A stretch of DNA of 64,000 nucleotides from Bradyrhizobium sp. LLZ17 (GTDB lineage Bacteria; Pseudomonadota; Alphaproteobacteria; Rhizobiales; Xanthobacteraceae). Location: the NCBI RefSeq assembly GCF_041200145.1, contig NZ_CP165734.1, forward strand, positions 1,798,001 through 1,862,000, written 5' to 3'. Below, one piece after another: positions 1-8,324 of this stretch. The notes below the pieces were generated by a model that ran no database searches, was not told the DNA's origin, and saw only the letters and a list, made by a program, of their open reading frames with translations. Position numbers and translations under genes: made by a program. The stretch's first letter is position 1; every line of letters begins with the position of its first letter.

Positions 1-737
1 GCGGAGGGACTAGCCCTTGCCGGCGCATCGGTCGTCATCAACGGCCGTGGCGATGCACGGGTCAACGATGCGGTACGGCAGATGCGGCAGGCCTTTCCCG
101 GAAGCGACATCTCGGGAGTTGCCGCCGATCTTGCAACAGCGGAGGGTGCCGAAGCCCTGATCGCACGAGCGCCGGACGCCGATATCCTCGTCAACAATTT
201 GGGTACGGCTCACATCCGGGACTACAATGGCATCGAGGACTTCGCGAAGATCCCCGACGAGGACTGGCTTGGCCTCTTCCAATTGAACGTCATGAGTGGC
301 GTGCGCGTGACCCGTCATTACCTGCCGCGGATGGTGGCGAAAGGCTGGGGCCGCGTCGTGTTCGTGAGTAGCGAGTCCGCAGTCAACATCCCCAAGGAAA
401 TGCTCGACTACGGCATGACCAAAACAGCTCAGCTCGCGGTCTCGCGCGGGCTTGCCGAGGCGGTGGCGGGCACGGGCGTCACGGTCAACGCCGTCCTGCC
501 GGGACCTACCCGCTCCGAGATCCTGGGCAACTTCATGGCCAAGCAGGCCGAAGCAAACGGAACCACGCAGCCGAGCAGGGCTTCCTGAAGGCGATGCGTC
601 CCACCACCCTCATCCAACGCTTCGCGACCACCGATGAGGTGGCCAACATGATCGTCTACGCTTGCTCGGAGCAGGCTTCGGCGACAACCGGCGCGGCTCT
701 GCGGGTGGATGGCGGCGTCGTTCGTTTCGTCGCGTAG
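1..737 (+). pseudogene. SDR-family oxidoreductase, 5' partial, frameshifted
   Basis: The window opens inside a short-chain dehydrogenase/reductase (NAD(P)-dependent alcohol/ketone oxidoreductase family). The reading frame is open from base 1. It contains the NNLG stretch after the Rossmann beta-4 strand, a VSSES serine region and the YGMTKTA motif carrying the catalytic Tyr and Lys. The first frame ends at a TGA at 586-588, but typical SDR C-terminal sequence (GFLKAMRP, then FATTDEVANMIVY, then GAALRVDGGVV) continues in frame 3 to the TAG at 735-737. The frame change lies near 567-570 and fits the loss of one base. It may be a real pseudogene or an assembly indel. The N-terminal TGxxxGxG motif lies before the window. 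Confidence 0.85.
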
Positions 738-781
738 CAGGGCGACCAAATTGTTCCGTTCGCCCGCTCGGGTCCGCACCT

Positions 782-1168
782 CAGGCAATTTATTACACCA
801 TCGCGGCCGCGCCCTTACGCGGTTTTCAGTTCCAGTGCAGCGACTGTCAACGCGACACCGGAAGCGGTCACAGCTCCGTCTCCGTGTTCGCGCGCAACGC
901 GGTCTCGGTGACCGGCGAGCTGCGCGAAATCGCGCGTACTTCCGACAGCGGCGCCGTCAAGCGCAAGGGGTTTTGTCCAAATTGCGGCTCGCCGATCTAC
1001 AACCAGCCGGAGGAAAAGCCGGACTACATCGGCATCTATGTCGGCACGCTGGACGATGCCAGCACATTCAAGCCATCCGTCGTGCTGTTCTGCTCGCGCG
1101 GATACGACCGGGATCGTCTCGATCCTGAGATCCCCAAACTTCCGGAATGGCATCCGGTATCGAAATAG
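782..1168 (+). pseudogene. GFA/CENP-V-like zinc protein, 5'-truncated
   Basis: The sequence encodes most of a GFA-domain (glutathione-dependent formaldehyde-activating enzyme-like, DUF636) protein. CSDCQRDTGSGH supplies the central Cys-x2-Cys zinc site and FCPNCGSPIY supplies the C-terminal one. Family members begin with a CxCG-type motif just before the RYTIA-like strand; here the frame reads PQAIYYTIAAAPLRG with no first cysteine pair, and no credible start with a ribosome site precedes it. It lies 44 bp after the frameshifted SDR, so a deletion probably joined the two. It is probably a nonfunctional remnant. A distant start in the SDR tail would give an odd Arg-rich N-terminus. Confidence 0.7.
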
Positions 1169-1386
1169 ATGGAGTCGCGACCAAAATCGGTCGGGAGAAC
1201 AAGACGGCTGAAACCCGGATTGAGCTTGCAGGATTGGGGGCGCAGCGATGCCCATCCTCGATCGGTTGAACCGAAGGTGCTGCGACGACGACTACAGAAG
1301 CGCACGGTCCCTGTGCTCAAAACGCTCATCGGTGTTCCGATGATCGGACGGTGCAGTCTGCTGTTCTTCGACTTCAGGGGGTGAGC

Positions 1387-1875
1387 GTGGAGACGTACCG
1401 CACCGGTGGAATGACCGCGATAGCTGTGCTCAACGTCATCTTGGGCGGCATCGGAATCCTCAACGGGTTATTCCTGCTTCTCGGCGCCCTCTACCTCATG
1501 GCCGAGTTATTGCGATTGGGCGCTTTCTACATCCCGATAGCCCGCCTGGCGTTCTGTCTCCTGATTTTGGCAACGGGAGTCGTCGGGCTCGTCGCAGGAA
1601 CCGGAATATTCAGACTGCGCTCGTGGGCGCGCGCATTGAGCCTTGTCTACGCTGGACTGCTGTTCCTTTCGTCTGCGCTTTCCTACCTTACCGTCCCTGT
1701 TATCGCGACCATCGGTAGCTACGACATGGGTTCGATCAGTACAGACGGCTTGGTACGGCTGATCATATTCGGCGCAATATACGTTGGATTCCCCATTCCC
1801 TATTCTGTTCTTTTGTGCGTCGTTTTCTACAAGCCTGCATGGAAGGCCGCCTTCGCAAGAGGCGGGACGGCATAG
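1387..1875 (+). CDS. Small integral membrane protein of unknown function
   Basis: This is a 162-residue hydrophobic protein with about four predicted membrane segments (around residues 12-38, 46-72, 78-100 and 120-150). The segments are rich in Leu, Ile, Gly and Ala, and short charged loops such as FRLRSWARA sit between them. A GTG at 1387 is the preferred start because an AGGGGG run lies about six bases upstream; the ATG inside GGMTAIA is an alternative. I do not recognise a catalytic motif. It ends just before an inverted repeat that separates it from the convergent AraC-type gene. Family and function are unknown. Confidence 0.6.
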   Translation: METYRTGGMTAIAVLNVILGGIGILNGLFLLLGALYLMAELLRLGAFYIPIARLAFCLLILATGVVGLVAGTGIFRLRSWARALSLVYAGLLFLSSALSYLTVPVIATIGSYDMGSISTDGLVRLIIFGAIYVGFPIPYSVLLCVVFYKPAWKAAFARGGTA

Positions 1876-1883
1876 TGCAGCGC

Positions 1884-1966
1884 GTAGGAGGGTGGAGCGC
1901 TGCGAAACCCATCAGCTCCTTTGTGGAAGAGCGATCACGGGTTTCGCTTCGCGCGACCCATCCTAC
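1884..1966. repeat. Intergenic imperfect inverted repeat (family A)
   Basis: The left part GTAGGAGGGTGG...GCGAAACCC pairs imperfectly with the right part GGGTTTCGC...CCCATCCTAC. The same ends occur in the short copy at 5014-5044, and a related form with GTAGGGTGGGCAAA ends occurs at 18287 and 49685. It sits between convergent genes. Confidence 0.7.
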
Positions 1967-1980
1967 ACCTGGAGGGCGCG

Positions 1981-2859
1981 CTATTTCAGCGGCAGAAAAA
2001 CCTGCGCGACCGCCTCGTGCTCCGGCACCTCCGGGAACAGGCTCAGCCGCTGGCAATAGATCGGGAAGTCGCGGGCCTCCTCGCCGCTGGCCGGAAGCCA
2101 GTCGCGGTAAAGATACAGCGCGGCGGGCTCCAGATTGTCGGTGTTGCCGATGACGCGCAGCACCGCACAACGTCCGCCGGGGATCTCGCCGGCCTTGATC
2201 TGTTCGCCGTTTGCCTCGATCGGCTGTTCGGTCGCGACGCAAAGGTCCGTGCAGTAATCGGCAGGCGACGCGGGACGCCGCTCGGATCGCCAGACAGTGA
2301 AGGTGGGACTCGTGCTGGGGTGCAGACCCGCTTTCTTGCGCCACGCGATGAAGCGCTGGATGGTGGCGCCGAGCGTCGCGGGGCTCCCCCGATGCTCCAT
2401 GATCGCCACCCGTGTGGGAGGCACGTCGCGTATCGTCACGTCGTCAGTGGTAAAAGTCTTCATGAGTTTGCTCCTGGCGCGGTCGAGAGGCCCGAAGGCC
2501 GCAAGCCACGGCTCCCAGTCGGGAGAATTCCGGAACGACGACGGCGATTGCCCGAACCGTTGCCGAAAGGCGCGGGCGAAGGCGTCGGGTGCGTCGTAGC
2601 CGGCATCCATCGCGATCTCCGTGACGCTTTGGCCGTCCGTGTAGGCCAGCCAATGCGACGCGCGCTTCAGACGGGCAAGCTGGACATAGCGATGCACGGA
2701 CAACCCGAAGGCCGCGGTGAACTGCCGGTGGAAATGAAATTTCGAGAAGGCCGCAACGCCGCTCACCGTGTCGAGGTCCAGATCGCTTTCGAGGTGCCGG
2801 TCGAGATAGTCCAGCACCCGCCGCATCCGGGCCTGATAGTTTTCAAGCGCCGCCTTCAT
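1981..2859 (-). CDS. AraC-family regulator with GyrI-like effector-binding domain
   Basis: This is a 292-residue transcription factor. Residues about 5-105 form an AraC/XylS double helix-turn-helix, with FSKFHFHRQF in the first recognition region and the conserved AGYDAPDAFARAFRQRFG signature in the second. Residues about 130-290 resemble the GyrI-like small-molecule-binding domain found in Rob/SbmC-type regulators (IRDVPPTRVAIMEHRG at its start and a FLPLK end). The ATG at 2857-2859 was chosen because a strong GGAGGAGGGAC ribosome site precedes it; upstream in-frame codons lack one. It is divergent from the Xre-RES toxin-antitoxin genes. Such proteins usually activate efflux or detoxification genes, but no target is evident here. 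Confidence 0.88.
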   Translation of the reverse strand: MKAALENYQARMRRVLDYLDRHLESDLDLDTVSGVAAFSKFHFHRQFTAAFGLSVHRYVQLARLKRASHWLAYTDGQSVTEIAMDAGYDAPDAFARAFRQRFGQSPSSFRNSPDWEPWLAAFGPLDRARSKLMKTFTTDDVTIRDVPPTRVAIMEHRGSPATLGATIQRFIAWRKKAGLHPSTSPTFTVWRSERRPASPADYCTDLCVATEQPIEANGEQIKAGEIPGGRCAVLRVIGNTDNLEPAALYLYRDWLPASGEEARDFPIYCQRLSLFPEVPEHEAVAQVFLPLK

Positions 2860-3018
2860 CGTCCCTCCTCCGTGGCGGCTCCAGTTAGTCGCTGACGGCT
2901 GCGAATTGCTCGACCGATCTTGCGGTTTTGCATGGATCGGGCTGAAATATCCAGCGACCGCGTTCAGGCAAGTCCGGGGCAACGAGGCCCATTGACGTTC
3001 TTTCATTTGAGGCATATG

Positions 3019-3038
3019 TTCGCCTCACGTGAGGTGAA
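3019..3038. promoter_or_regulatory. Palindromic operator candidate of the Xre-RES locus
   Basis: TTCGCCTCACGTGAGGTGAA is a 20-bp palindrome with one mismatched pair, centred on CACGTG and ending 6 bp before the antitoxin start. CATATG hexamers flank it on both sides. Its position fits autorepression by the Xre antitoxin. Confidence 0.6.
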
Positions 3039-3044
3039 GTCCAT

Positions 3045-3479
3045 ATGGGTAGTCAAGCTACTATTCTCGCCGACCTGTTCGGCATCAAGTCGAGGACACC
3101 GGAGACAACACTCACACTGGCCACTTCGGTGGAAAAGGGCCTTCCGGTGTCCGCGCTGGACAAGCTCGCCGGGCGCATCTCGCCGCTGGACGTGCGCGGC
3201 TTCGCCCATCGCATTGTGCCGAAGCCGACGCTGGAGCGCCGCCGCAAGCATAAACAGCATCTGACGACCGACGAGAGCGATCGCTTGGCGCGTGTTGCCA
3301 AGGTCTTCGCCTTTGGCCTCGAAGTCTTCCGCGACGAAGCGAAAGTGCGCGACTTCCTCAACCGCCCGCATCCGATACTGGACAACAAGGTGCCGCTGGA
3401 CCTTGCGCTCGCGACCGGTCCCGGCGCCGATGCTGTGCTGAATCTGCTGGGACGCGCGGCTTACAGCGGCGGCGTCTGA
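3045..3479 (+). CDS. Xre/MbcA/ParS-type antitoxin of an Xre-RES pair
   Basis: This 144-residue protein is the likely antitoxin of a type II RES-Xre module. It has the usual two parts: an N-terminal Xre-like DNA-binding half (about residues 25-75, including the PKPTLERRRKHKQHLTTDESDRL-type helix region) and a C-terminal MbcA/ParS/Xre toxin-binding half, with the signature FL..PHPILDNKVPLDLA and a final GRAAYSGGV. The genes are in the usual order, antitoxin first, with the toxin starting 2 bp after the stop. The ATG at 3045 lies directly behind a CACGTG-centred palindrome, the probable autorepression site. Function is inferred from the family and the pairing. Confidence 0.85.
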   Translation: MGSQATILADLFGIKSRTPETTLTLATSVEKGLPVSALDKLAGRISPLDVRGFAHRIVPKPTLERRRKHKQHLTTDESDRLARVAKVFAFGLEVFRDEAKVRDFLNRPHPILDNKVPLDLALATGPGADAVLNLLGRAAYSGGV

Positions 3480-3481
3480 AC

Positions 3482-3964
3482 GTGCAAAAAAGCGATCGCG
3501 TTCTCAGATGCTATCGCATCGGCGATCCCGACGGCGCGTTTCCGATCTATGACGCAGAGGGAGCGCGGCTCTATCCGGGGCGCTGGAACACGCCCTGGAG
3601 TCCGGTGATCTACACTTCCGAGCACTATTCCACCGCGATGCTGGAGAAACTGGTTCACGCCAATCTGGTGATGCCCGCCAACCAGCACTTCATCGAGATC
3701 ACCATTCCGAACGGTGTCTCCTACGAGGTCTTTCAGACCGCCGCCCATCCCGGCTGGGATTCGCGCAACGAGACGATCTGCAAGAATTTCGCGCAGGTCT
3801 GGTACGACGAAAAGCGCTCGGCGATGCTGATCGTGCCGTCGATCCCGGCGCGGCTGGAGCGCAACTTTCTGATCAACCCGACGCATCCCGACGCCAAGAG
3901 CCTTAGTCATACGATGCCGGAACCGGTTTGGTGGGATGAGCGGCTTTATAGTCGGGGGACGTGA
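3482..3964 (+). CDS. RES-domain toxin (NAD+-degrading family)
   Basis: This 160-residue protein is a RES-domain toxin. Characterised relatives deplete NAD+ by hydrolysis or phosphorolysis. The family signatures are visible: an early Arg (CYRIGD, Arg12), the RLYPGRWN block (about 29-36), the conserved Glu in TAMLEKLVH (Glu55) and a Ser in VPSIPA (Ser120), followed by NPTHPDA near the end. Translation starts at a GTG two bases after the antitoxin stop, so it is translationally coupled. Length and domain coverage look complete, so the toxin is probably intact and held in check by the upstream Xre protein. The exact enzymatic activity is not shown by the sequence. Confidence 0.87.
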   Translation: MQKSDRVLRCYRIGDPDGAFPIYDAEGARLYPGRWNTPWSPVIYTSEHYSTAMLEKLVHANLVMPANQHFIEITIPNGVSYEVFQTAAHPGWDSRNETICKNFAQVWYDEKRSAMLIVPSIPARLERNFLINPTHPDAKSLSHTMPEPVWWDERLYSRGT

Positions 3965-4060
3965 GGCTGCGACGCCGCCCGCTATCTGCTAGTCCGGCGC
4001 GGCTGCATCGGATATTAGTCATGCGAGGAATTGCCGACCGATTTGCGCCCATGGATTCGC

Positions 4061-4960
4061 CTATTGCTTGAAGCAATTGTCGCGATGCCATTTCAGGAAA
4101 TGAGGATGCGGACGATCTGATAGCCGCCGCGGCTCTAGCGCGTGGCCGGTCTTGTTGACAATCGATCTTACGCTCTCGGGATCGTTTGTCTGGCGTGAGA
4201 TCAATATCTCCAGATCATCCGCCAGACTGATGAGACCGCGATCGAACATCCAATGCGCGGTGCCTGAAAGAGCAATCCCGTTGCTAACGATATCCGGCCC
4301 GTTCGCTTCGACCGGCCGGATGTGAGCGGCGGCCACCTCGGCGCGCCCCATTCCATTGATGAGCTTCAGCCCGGTGATCGCGCAACGCTCGTCATAGGCG
4401 CGAAGCACGATGCGGCGGAAAATCCGGTCGCGTAAAATTCTCGATACGGTCAGGCTGACGCGATCACGCTGTTGGTCGAACCTGAACAGCGCCTGCTCCT
4501 CGTTAAGATCGAGCGATCGGACATCGTCGTCACGCCGCGGCAGGAGCGGTACATTCTCGGCGAAACCGAGCTCGCAGATTCTATCGAAATCTTCGTGCGA
4601 AACTGGACGGACAGCGGACTGAGCCCGTCCCGAAATTCGTCCCTGCTCGTTCAAAATACCCCGCTCGACCGGCCCGTTCGAGCCATTGAACGCGACCGGA
4701 TTGGCGAAATCGAGATAGCTGCCTGGCTCGATCACCGCGAGGTACATCCCGGCAGGACCGGGATCCGGTATCACTTGCTGAACCCTTGCAATCGCAAAGC
4801 AGCCTCGCGTGTCAGCTACCTTGCTCGGCTCATAATAGATGACCCAATCGCCGACGCAGGCCTCGACACGATGCAGGTACTGACTGGGAAACTGATAACG
4901 TTCAGCCGGGCTGTCATCGTAGATCGAGTCAGATCGATGGATGAACACCCCGAATGCCAT
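4061..4960 (-). CDS. HNH endonuclease-domain protein
   Basis: This 299-residue protein has a C-terminal HNH nuclease fold (about residues 200-280). CAITGL is followed by AEVAAAHIRP with the catalytic-type His, then GIALSGTAHWMFDRGLISL with Asn/His-type metal residues, as in the PF13391-like group of putative restriction endonucleases. The N-terminal about 170 residues (FGVFIHR through DWVIYYEP) are not assigned; they may form a DNA- or base-recognition domain. ATG at 4960 is preferred over a TTG 36 bases upstream, although no strong ribosome site is seen. It has no adjacent methylase. It follows the Xre-RES module, making a small defence-like patch. Cleavage specificity is unknown. Confidence 0.75.
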   Translation of the reverse strand: MAFGVFIHRSDSIYDDSPAERYQFPSQYLHRVEACVGDWVIYYEPSKVADTRGCFAIARVQQVIPDPGPAGMYLAVIEPGSYLDFANPVAFNGSNGPVERGILNEQGRISGRAQSAVRPVSHEDFDRICELGFAENVPLLPRRDDDVRSLDLNEEQALFRFDQQRDRVSLTVSRILRDRIFRRIVLRAYDERCAITGLKLINGMGRAEVAAAHIRPVEANGPDIVSNGIALSGTAHWMFDRGLISLADDLEILISRQTNDPESVRSIVNKTGHALEPRRLSDRPHPHFLKWHRDNCFKQ

Positions 4961-5013
4961 TGCTCGATTTAACTCGTCGGAAGCGATACCCGTCAATCTC
5001 GTTCTGCGGTTGC

Positions 5014-5044
5014 GATGGGTTTCGCTGCGCTCTACCCATCCTAC
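5014..5044. repeat. Short copy of family A intergenic palindrome
   Basis: GATGGGTTTCGCTGCGC followed by TCTACCCATCCTAC matches the right half of the repeat at 1884-1966. The remainder of 4961-5213 holds no gene that I can support. Confidence 0.55.
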
Positions 5045-5213
5045 TTAGACCCGTCTACGCGAGCTATCCGGCGTCGACGTCGGCAAGCCCTCGCATGAGG
5101 TTCGGCGTGGACCAATTCGCGAACTCGGTCCCAGCACTTGGAGCTGAATGCACCCTCACGGGGAGCCCGCCGTATCGCGGGCCCCTCTCGTACGTTCCGA
5201 CGCGATCCGGCTG

Positions 5214-5618
5214 CTACGGGCCGGCAGGCGCCAGCGCCTTTTGCACCATCGCGGTGTCAACATATTGCGTCATGCTGGCGATCCTGCCGTTCTCCACCAG
5301 ATAGAGATGCGCGAAATTGGCGCGCATGGATTTGCCGGTCGCCTTATAGGTTCCGGAGTAGACGCCGAAGGCGGCGACGCGGTCGCCGTCTTCGAGATAG
5401 GTGTGAACATCGGCGCGGTAGCCGGTCCATTCGGTGGCAAGACGCCGGAACATGCCGGCGATGATCGCGTCGGGTCCGACATAGGTGCCCGCGTACGGAA
5501 ACCCTTCCGCTTCGGTCCAGACGGCATCGGGAGCGAGAGCGGCCAGGAGATTGCGGCCGTTCTCTTCCGACGATGATCCCTCATAGGTGGCGCGGATCAG
5601 GTCGAGATCTGCACCCAC
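5214..5618 (-). CDS. SnoaL/NTF2-like fold protein
   Basis: This 134-residue single-domain protein has the NTF2/SnoaL-like cone fold pattern: an N-terminal helix (DLDLIRATYEG), ALAPDAVWTEAEGFPYAGTYVGPDAI with the typical W..PY.GTY.G core, the RVAAFGVYSGTYKATGK strand pair, and a final ENGRIASMTQYVDT strand. Proteins of this type bind or isomerise small hydrophobic substrates, but many are uncharacterised. It starts at a GTG one base after the stop of the metallo-beta-lactamase-fold gene, so the two are co-transcribed and probably translationally coupled. The substrate is unknown. Confidence 0.8.
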   Translation of the reverse strand: MGADLDLIRATYEGSSSEENGRNLLAALAPDAVWTEAEGFPYAGTYVGPDAIIAGMFRRLATEWTGYRADVHTYLEDGDRVAAFGVYSGTYKATGKSMRANFAHLYLVENGRIASMTQYVDTAMVQKALAPAGP

Positions 5619-5619
5619 C

Positions 5620-6516
5620 TCAGCCCCACTTCATTTCGCCGGTGGCGACCTTGGCGCCGATGTCAAGCGCAACGCCCATGCCGAGGCCGGGGAAACGCGC
5701 TTCCATCGCCGTCTTGAGCGCCGCGGAATCCTTGCCCCTGGCCAGTTCCTCGTCGAACGCCTTGAGGTAGGCGATCGTGTGCTCGACACCGGACAGATCG
5801 GTCTTTGCATCCACCGACAGATGGCCGGGCACGACGATTGCCGGCTTGCGCGCCGCGATCTTTTCGAGATTGGCGATCCAGGCGGCGCGCTGCTCTTTGG
5901 TCGGCGTGTCGGCGGTCCAGACATGGACGCCGGAGAAGATCAGCACGCCGCCGAACACCGCGTTCAGCGACGGCACGAACAGATAACGCCGGTTGACCAG
6001 CCCGTCTGCGCTGACGACTTCGATGGTCTCGCCGTCCACGCTGAGCGTCTTGCCGTCGAATGCTTCGGGGATGACGACATCGGCGAGCACCTGCGGGCCG
6101 TTCTCCTTGAGCTGCGGACCCCAGACGGCAAGCTTCTTTTCGACGCTGGCGTTAACGGCCGCCACTGTTGCGGGCGCCGCGATCACGCGGGCCTCGGGAA
6201 AAACCGCCTTGATGGCGCGGAGGCTGAAATAATAATCCGGGTCCGACTGGGTGATGTAGATGGTGGTGAGCTTCTTGCCGGTTGCCTTGATGGCGTCTGC
6301 GACGGCCTTTCCGTCGGGAAGCGTAAAGCCGCCATCGATCAACACGGCTTCGCTCGGCCCGGACACCAGAACGGGAGCCCGGAAGAAGCCGTTCTGTCCG
6401 GCCGGAAAATGCTTCCAGGCGAGCCCGCCGGCCGCATGGCCGAGGCCTGCGGGTGCGAAGACTGCGGCGGCGCCCGCGGCGAGAGTGGCTTTCATGATGG
6501 TTCTCCTTGTCGGCAT
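5620..6516 (-). CDS. Exported metallo-beta-lactamase-fold protein with degenerate metal motif
   Basis: This 298-residue protein has the overall metallo-beta-lactamase fold: SEAVLIDGGFTLPDG (about 55-69) and a final VPGHLSVD. The N-terminus MPTRRTIMKATLAAGAAA carries a Tat-like TRRTIMK motif and ends in a GHA-A cleavage site, suggesting export to the periplasm. The family HxHxDH zinc motif is replaced by TQSDPDYYF (residues 89-97): Gln90, Asp92 and Tyr95 stand where His ligands are expected, while Asp94 is kept. The enzyme may therefore bind one or no metal, or act on a different chemistry. It is upstream of, and 1 bp from, the NTF2-like gene. Its partner and substrate are unknown. Confidence 0.8.
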   Translation of the reverse strand: MPTRRTIMKATLAAGAAAVFAPAGLGHAAGGLAWKHFPAGQNGFFRAPVLVSGPSEAVLIDGGFTLPDGKAVADAIKATGKKLTTIYITQSDPDYYFSLRAIKAVFPEARVIAAPATVAAVNASVEKKLAVWGPQLKENGPQVLADVVIPEAFDGKTLSVDGETIEVVSADGLVNRRYLFVPSLNAVFGGVLIFSGVHVWTADTPTKEQRAAWIANLEKIAARKPAIVVPGHLSVDAKTDLSGVEHTIAYLKAFDEELARGKDSAALKTAMEARFPGLGMGVALDIGAKVATGEMKWG

Positions 6517-6587
6517 GTTGGTCTCCTGGTGTGGTCTGCGGTCGCGAAATTGAAGCTGGATGGTCCGGTCTGTGTTGATCGCTGCGC

Positions 6588-7232
6588 TCAGGCCGCCTTC
6601 AGTCCGTCGACGAGGACGTCCAGGCTGCCGAACAGCGCGTTTGCCTGCATAAGGCGGCGATCATCGCCGGTCCCTACGATCAGGGCCGGGACGCCATTGG
6701 CGCCGAACCGGCGCATCTCGGCACGCGCAGCCTCGATACGCGCGCGATACGCGGCGATCAGCGCGGTGTCGGGCGCCGCCAGGCGCGCGGCAACCTCCGA
6801 CAAGTTCATCGCGCGCAGCACCTCCGACAGAACGCCGATATCCGTGCTGTCGCGGCCTTCGACATAGCGGACGACCTGAAAGGCCTTCAGAGCCTCGAGC
6901 TCCCGATCAGGAGCCGTGAGCGCAACGCCCGTGAGCGCCAGCGTTGCCGGGCCGGAATCGAACAGGCGCGTGCGGTCGCCCAGCACATCGCGGCGATAGG
7001 CTTCGCTGAAGGGCTGGCCGCTCGAGCGCGAAATCCGCTGGTCGTTGCTCCAGGCGTAGGCCGCAAAGCCGTCGTCCATCGGCCGGGCGCCATCGCCGGC
7101 GAACAGGCCGGTCGGCGCGAGCGCGACAGCGAAATCCGCTCGGGCCGCAAGCTGTTCGAGCAGCGTGGAGGCGCCGTAGCACCAGCCGCAGAGCGGATCG
7201 AAGAGGTAGGTAATGTGAATGGGCGCGGACAT
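6588..7232 (-). CDS. DsbA-family (FrnE-like) thioredoxin-fold oxidoreductase
   Basis: This 214-residue protein of the DsbA/FrnE-like thioredoxin superfamily starts with ITYLFDPLCGWCYG, which contains the active-site Cys-x2-Cys (CGWC), followed by the helical insertion and a C-terminal VPALIVG cis-Pro loop. FrnE-like members are cytoplasmic disulfide isomerases or 2-hydroxychromene isomerase-like redox enzymes; no signal peptide is seen. ATG at 7230-7232 is chosen because GGAGATCGAC precedes it; upstream codons would add a spurious hydrophobic extension. It is divergent from a LysR regulator, with a perfect dyad between them, so it is the likely regulated target. Confidence 0.88.
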   Translation of the reverse strand: MSAPIHITYLFDPLCGWCYGASTLLEQLAARADFAVALAPTGLFAGDGARPMDDGFAAYAWSNDQRISRSSGQPFSEAYRRDVLGDRTRLFDSGPATLALTGVALTAPDRELEALKAFQVVRYVEGRDSTDIGVLSEVLRAMNLSEVAARLAAPDTALIAAYRARIEAARAEMRRFGANGVPALIVGTGDDRRLMQANALFGSLDVLVDGLKAA

Positions 7233-7308
7233 GTCGATCTCCTTGCCCGCACTTGTGGCACGCGCCAATTGATAGAAAAATAGCAACAAAGCAGACAGAA
7301 TGTATGTC

Positions 7309-7325
7309 ATAGACTTACAGTCTAT
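7309..7325. promoter_or_regulatory. Perfect dyad, likely LysR operator
   Basis: ATAGACT-TAC-AGTCTAT is a perfect 7-bp inverted repeat with a 3-bp spacer in the 109-bp gap between the divergent DsbA-like and LysR genes. It lies 17 bp before the LysR start, a usual place for the autoregulatory site. Confidence 0.65.
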
Positions 7326-7341
7326 CTGACGGACAAAGCCA

Positions 7342-8247
7342 ATGAACCTGAACCGCCTGGCCTATTTCGCAGCCGTCGTGGACACCGGATCCTTCACCCG
7401 GGCAGCCGAGCGGCTCGGCATCACCAAAGCCGTGGTGAGCCAGCAAGTGGCGCAGCTGGAGCGCGATCTCGGCACCAGCCTTCTCGTGCGCACGACGCGC
7501 CGGGTCCATCCAACCGAAGCCGGCCGGATGTTTCATGCGCGCTGCGTCATGATCTTGCGCGAAGCCGAGGATGCCTTCGACGAACTCGCCCAGGCCGCCG
7601 CCGCGCCGACCGGCACGTTGCGGATCACGGCACCCAACGACTACGGCACGGCCGTCGTCGTCGCCGTCGTCACGGCCTACGCGGCCCGCTATCCCAGCTG
7701 CCGGGTGGAGTTGACGCTCGAAGATCAGACGGTCGACCTCGCCTCAGGCCAGATCGACATGGCGATCCGCGTCGGATGGCTGGTTGATTCCAGCCTGCAG
7801 GCGCGCAAGATCGGCGCGTTTCAGCAATTCCTGGTCGGCGCTCCCGCATTCACGGATCGGATCGCAGCCGCGCGCGATCCCGACGATCTGGTGGCGCTGC
7901 CGTTCATCGCCAACATGGCGCTGCGCGAGCCGCTGCTGTGGCAGTTCTCGCGCGGCGATCTCGATCGACGCGCCGTGCGCCTGCAGGCGAACATTGCGAT
8001 CGACACGACGCCGGGGGCGCTCGCGGCCGTACTCGCCGGCGGCGGCCTTTCGGTGCTGCCGGATTTCCTGGTGGCCGACGATCTGGCGGCGGGCCGCCTC
8101 ATTCACATTCTGCCGCAATGGCAACTGCCATCCGGCGGCATCCACACGGTCTACCCAGCGGCCCGTTTCCGTCCGCCGAAGGTGACGGCGTTTGTAGAGA
8201 TGCTGGTTGCGGCTCAGCGACAGGCGAGTCCGATTGGGGCGGATTAG
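7342..8247 (+). CDS. LysR-family transcriptional regulator
   Basis: This 301-residue LysR-type regulator has an N-terminal winged helix-turn-helix (MNLNRLAYFAAVVDTGSFTR, then AERLGITKAVVSQQVAQLERDLG) and a periplasmic-binding-protein-like effector domain from about residue 90 (GTLRITAPNDYG). Length is standard. It is divergent from the DsbA/FrnE-like gene, with a perfect dyad between the two starts, so it probably controls that gene and itself. The effector domain gives no clear clue to the ligand; with a redox-type target a reactive or aromatic compound is possible, but this is inference. Confidence 0.9.
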   Translation: MNLNRLAYFAAVVDTGSFTRAAERLGITKAVVSQQVAQLERDLGTSLLVRTTRRVHPTEAGRMFHARCVMILREAEDAFDELAQAAAAPTGTLRITAPNDYGTAVVVAVVTAYAARYPSCRVELTLEDQTVDLASGQIDMAIRVGWLVDSSLQARKIGAFQQFLVGAPAFTDRIAAARDPDDLVALPFIANMALREPLLWQFSRGDLDRRAVRLQANIAIDTTPGALAAVLAGGGLSVLPDFLVADDLAAGRLIHILPQWQLPSGGIHTVYPAARFRPPKVTAFVEMLVAAQRQASPIGAD

Positions 8248-8324
8248 CCGAAGGGCCAATGAGACGCCGTGATAGAGTAATTCCTTCCGGATTACGGCAA
8301 GCCTCTCCGGCGACCTGCCCGGCC

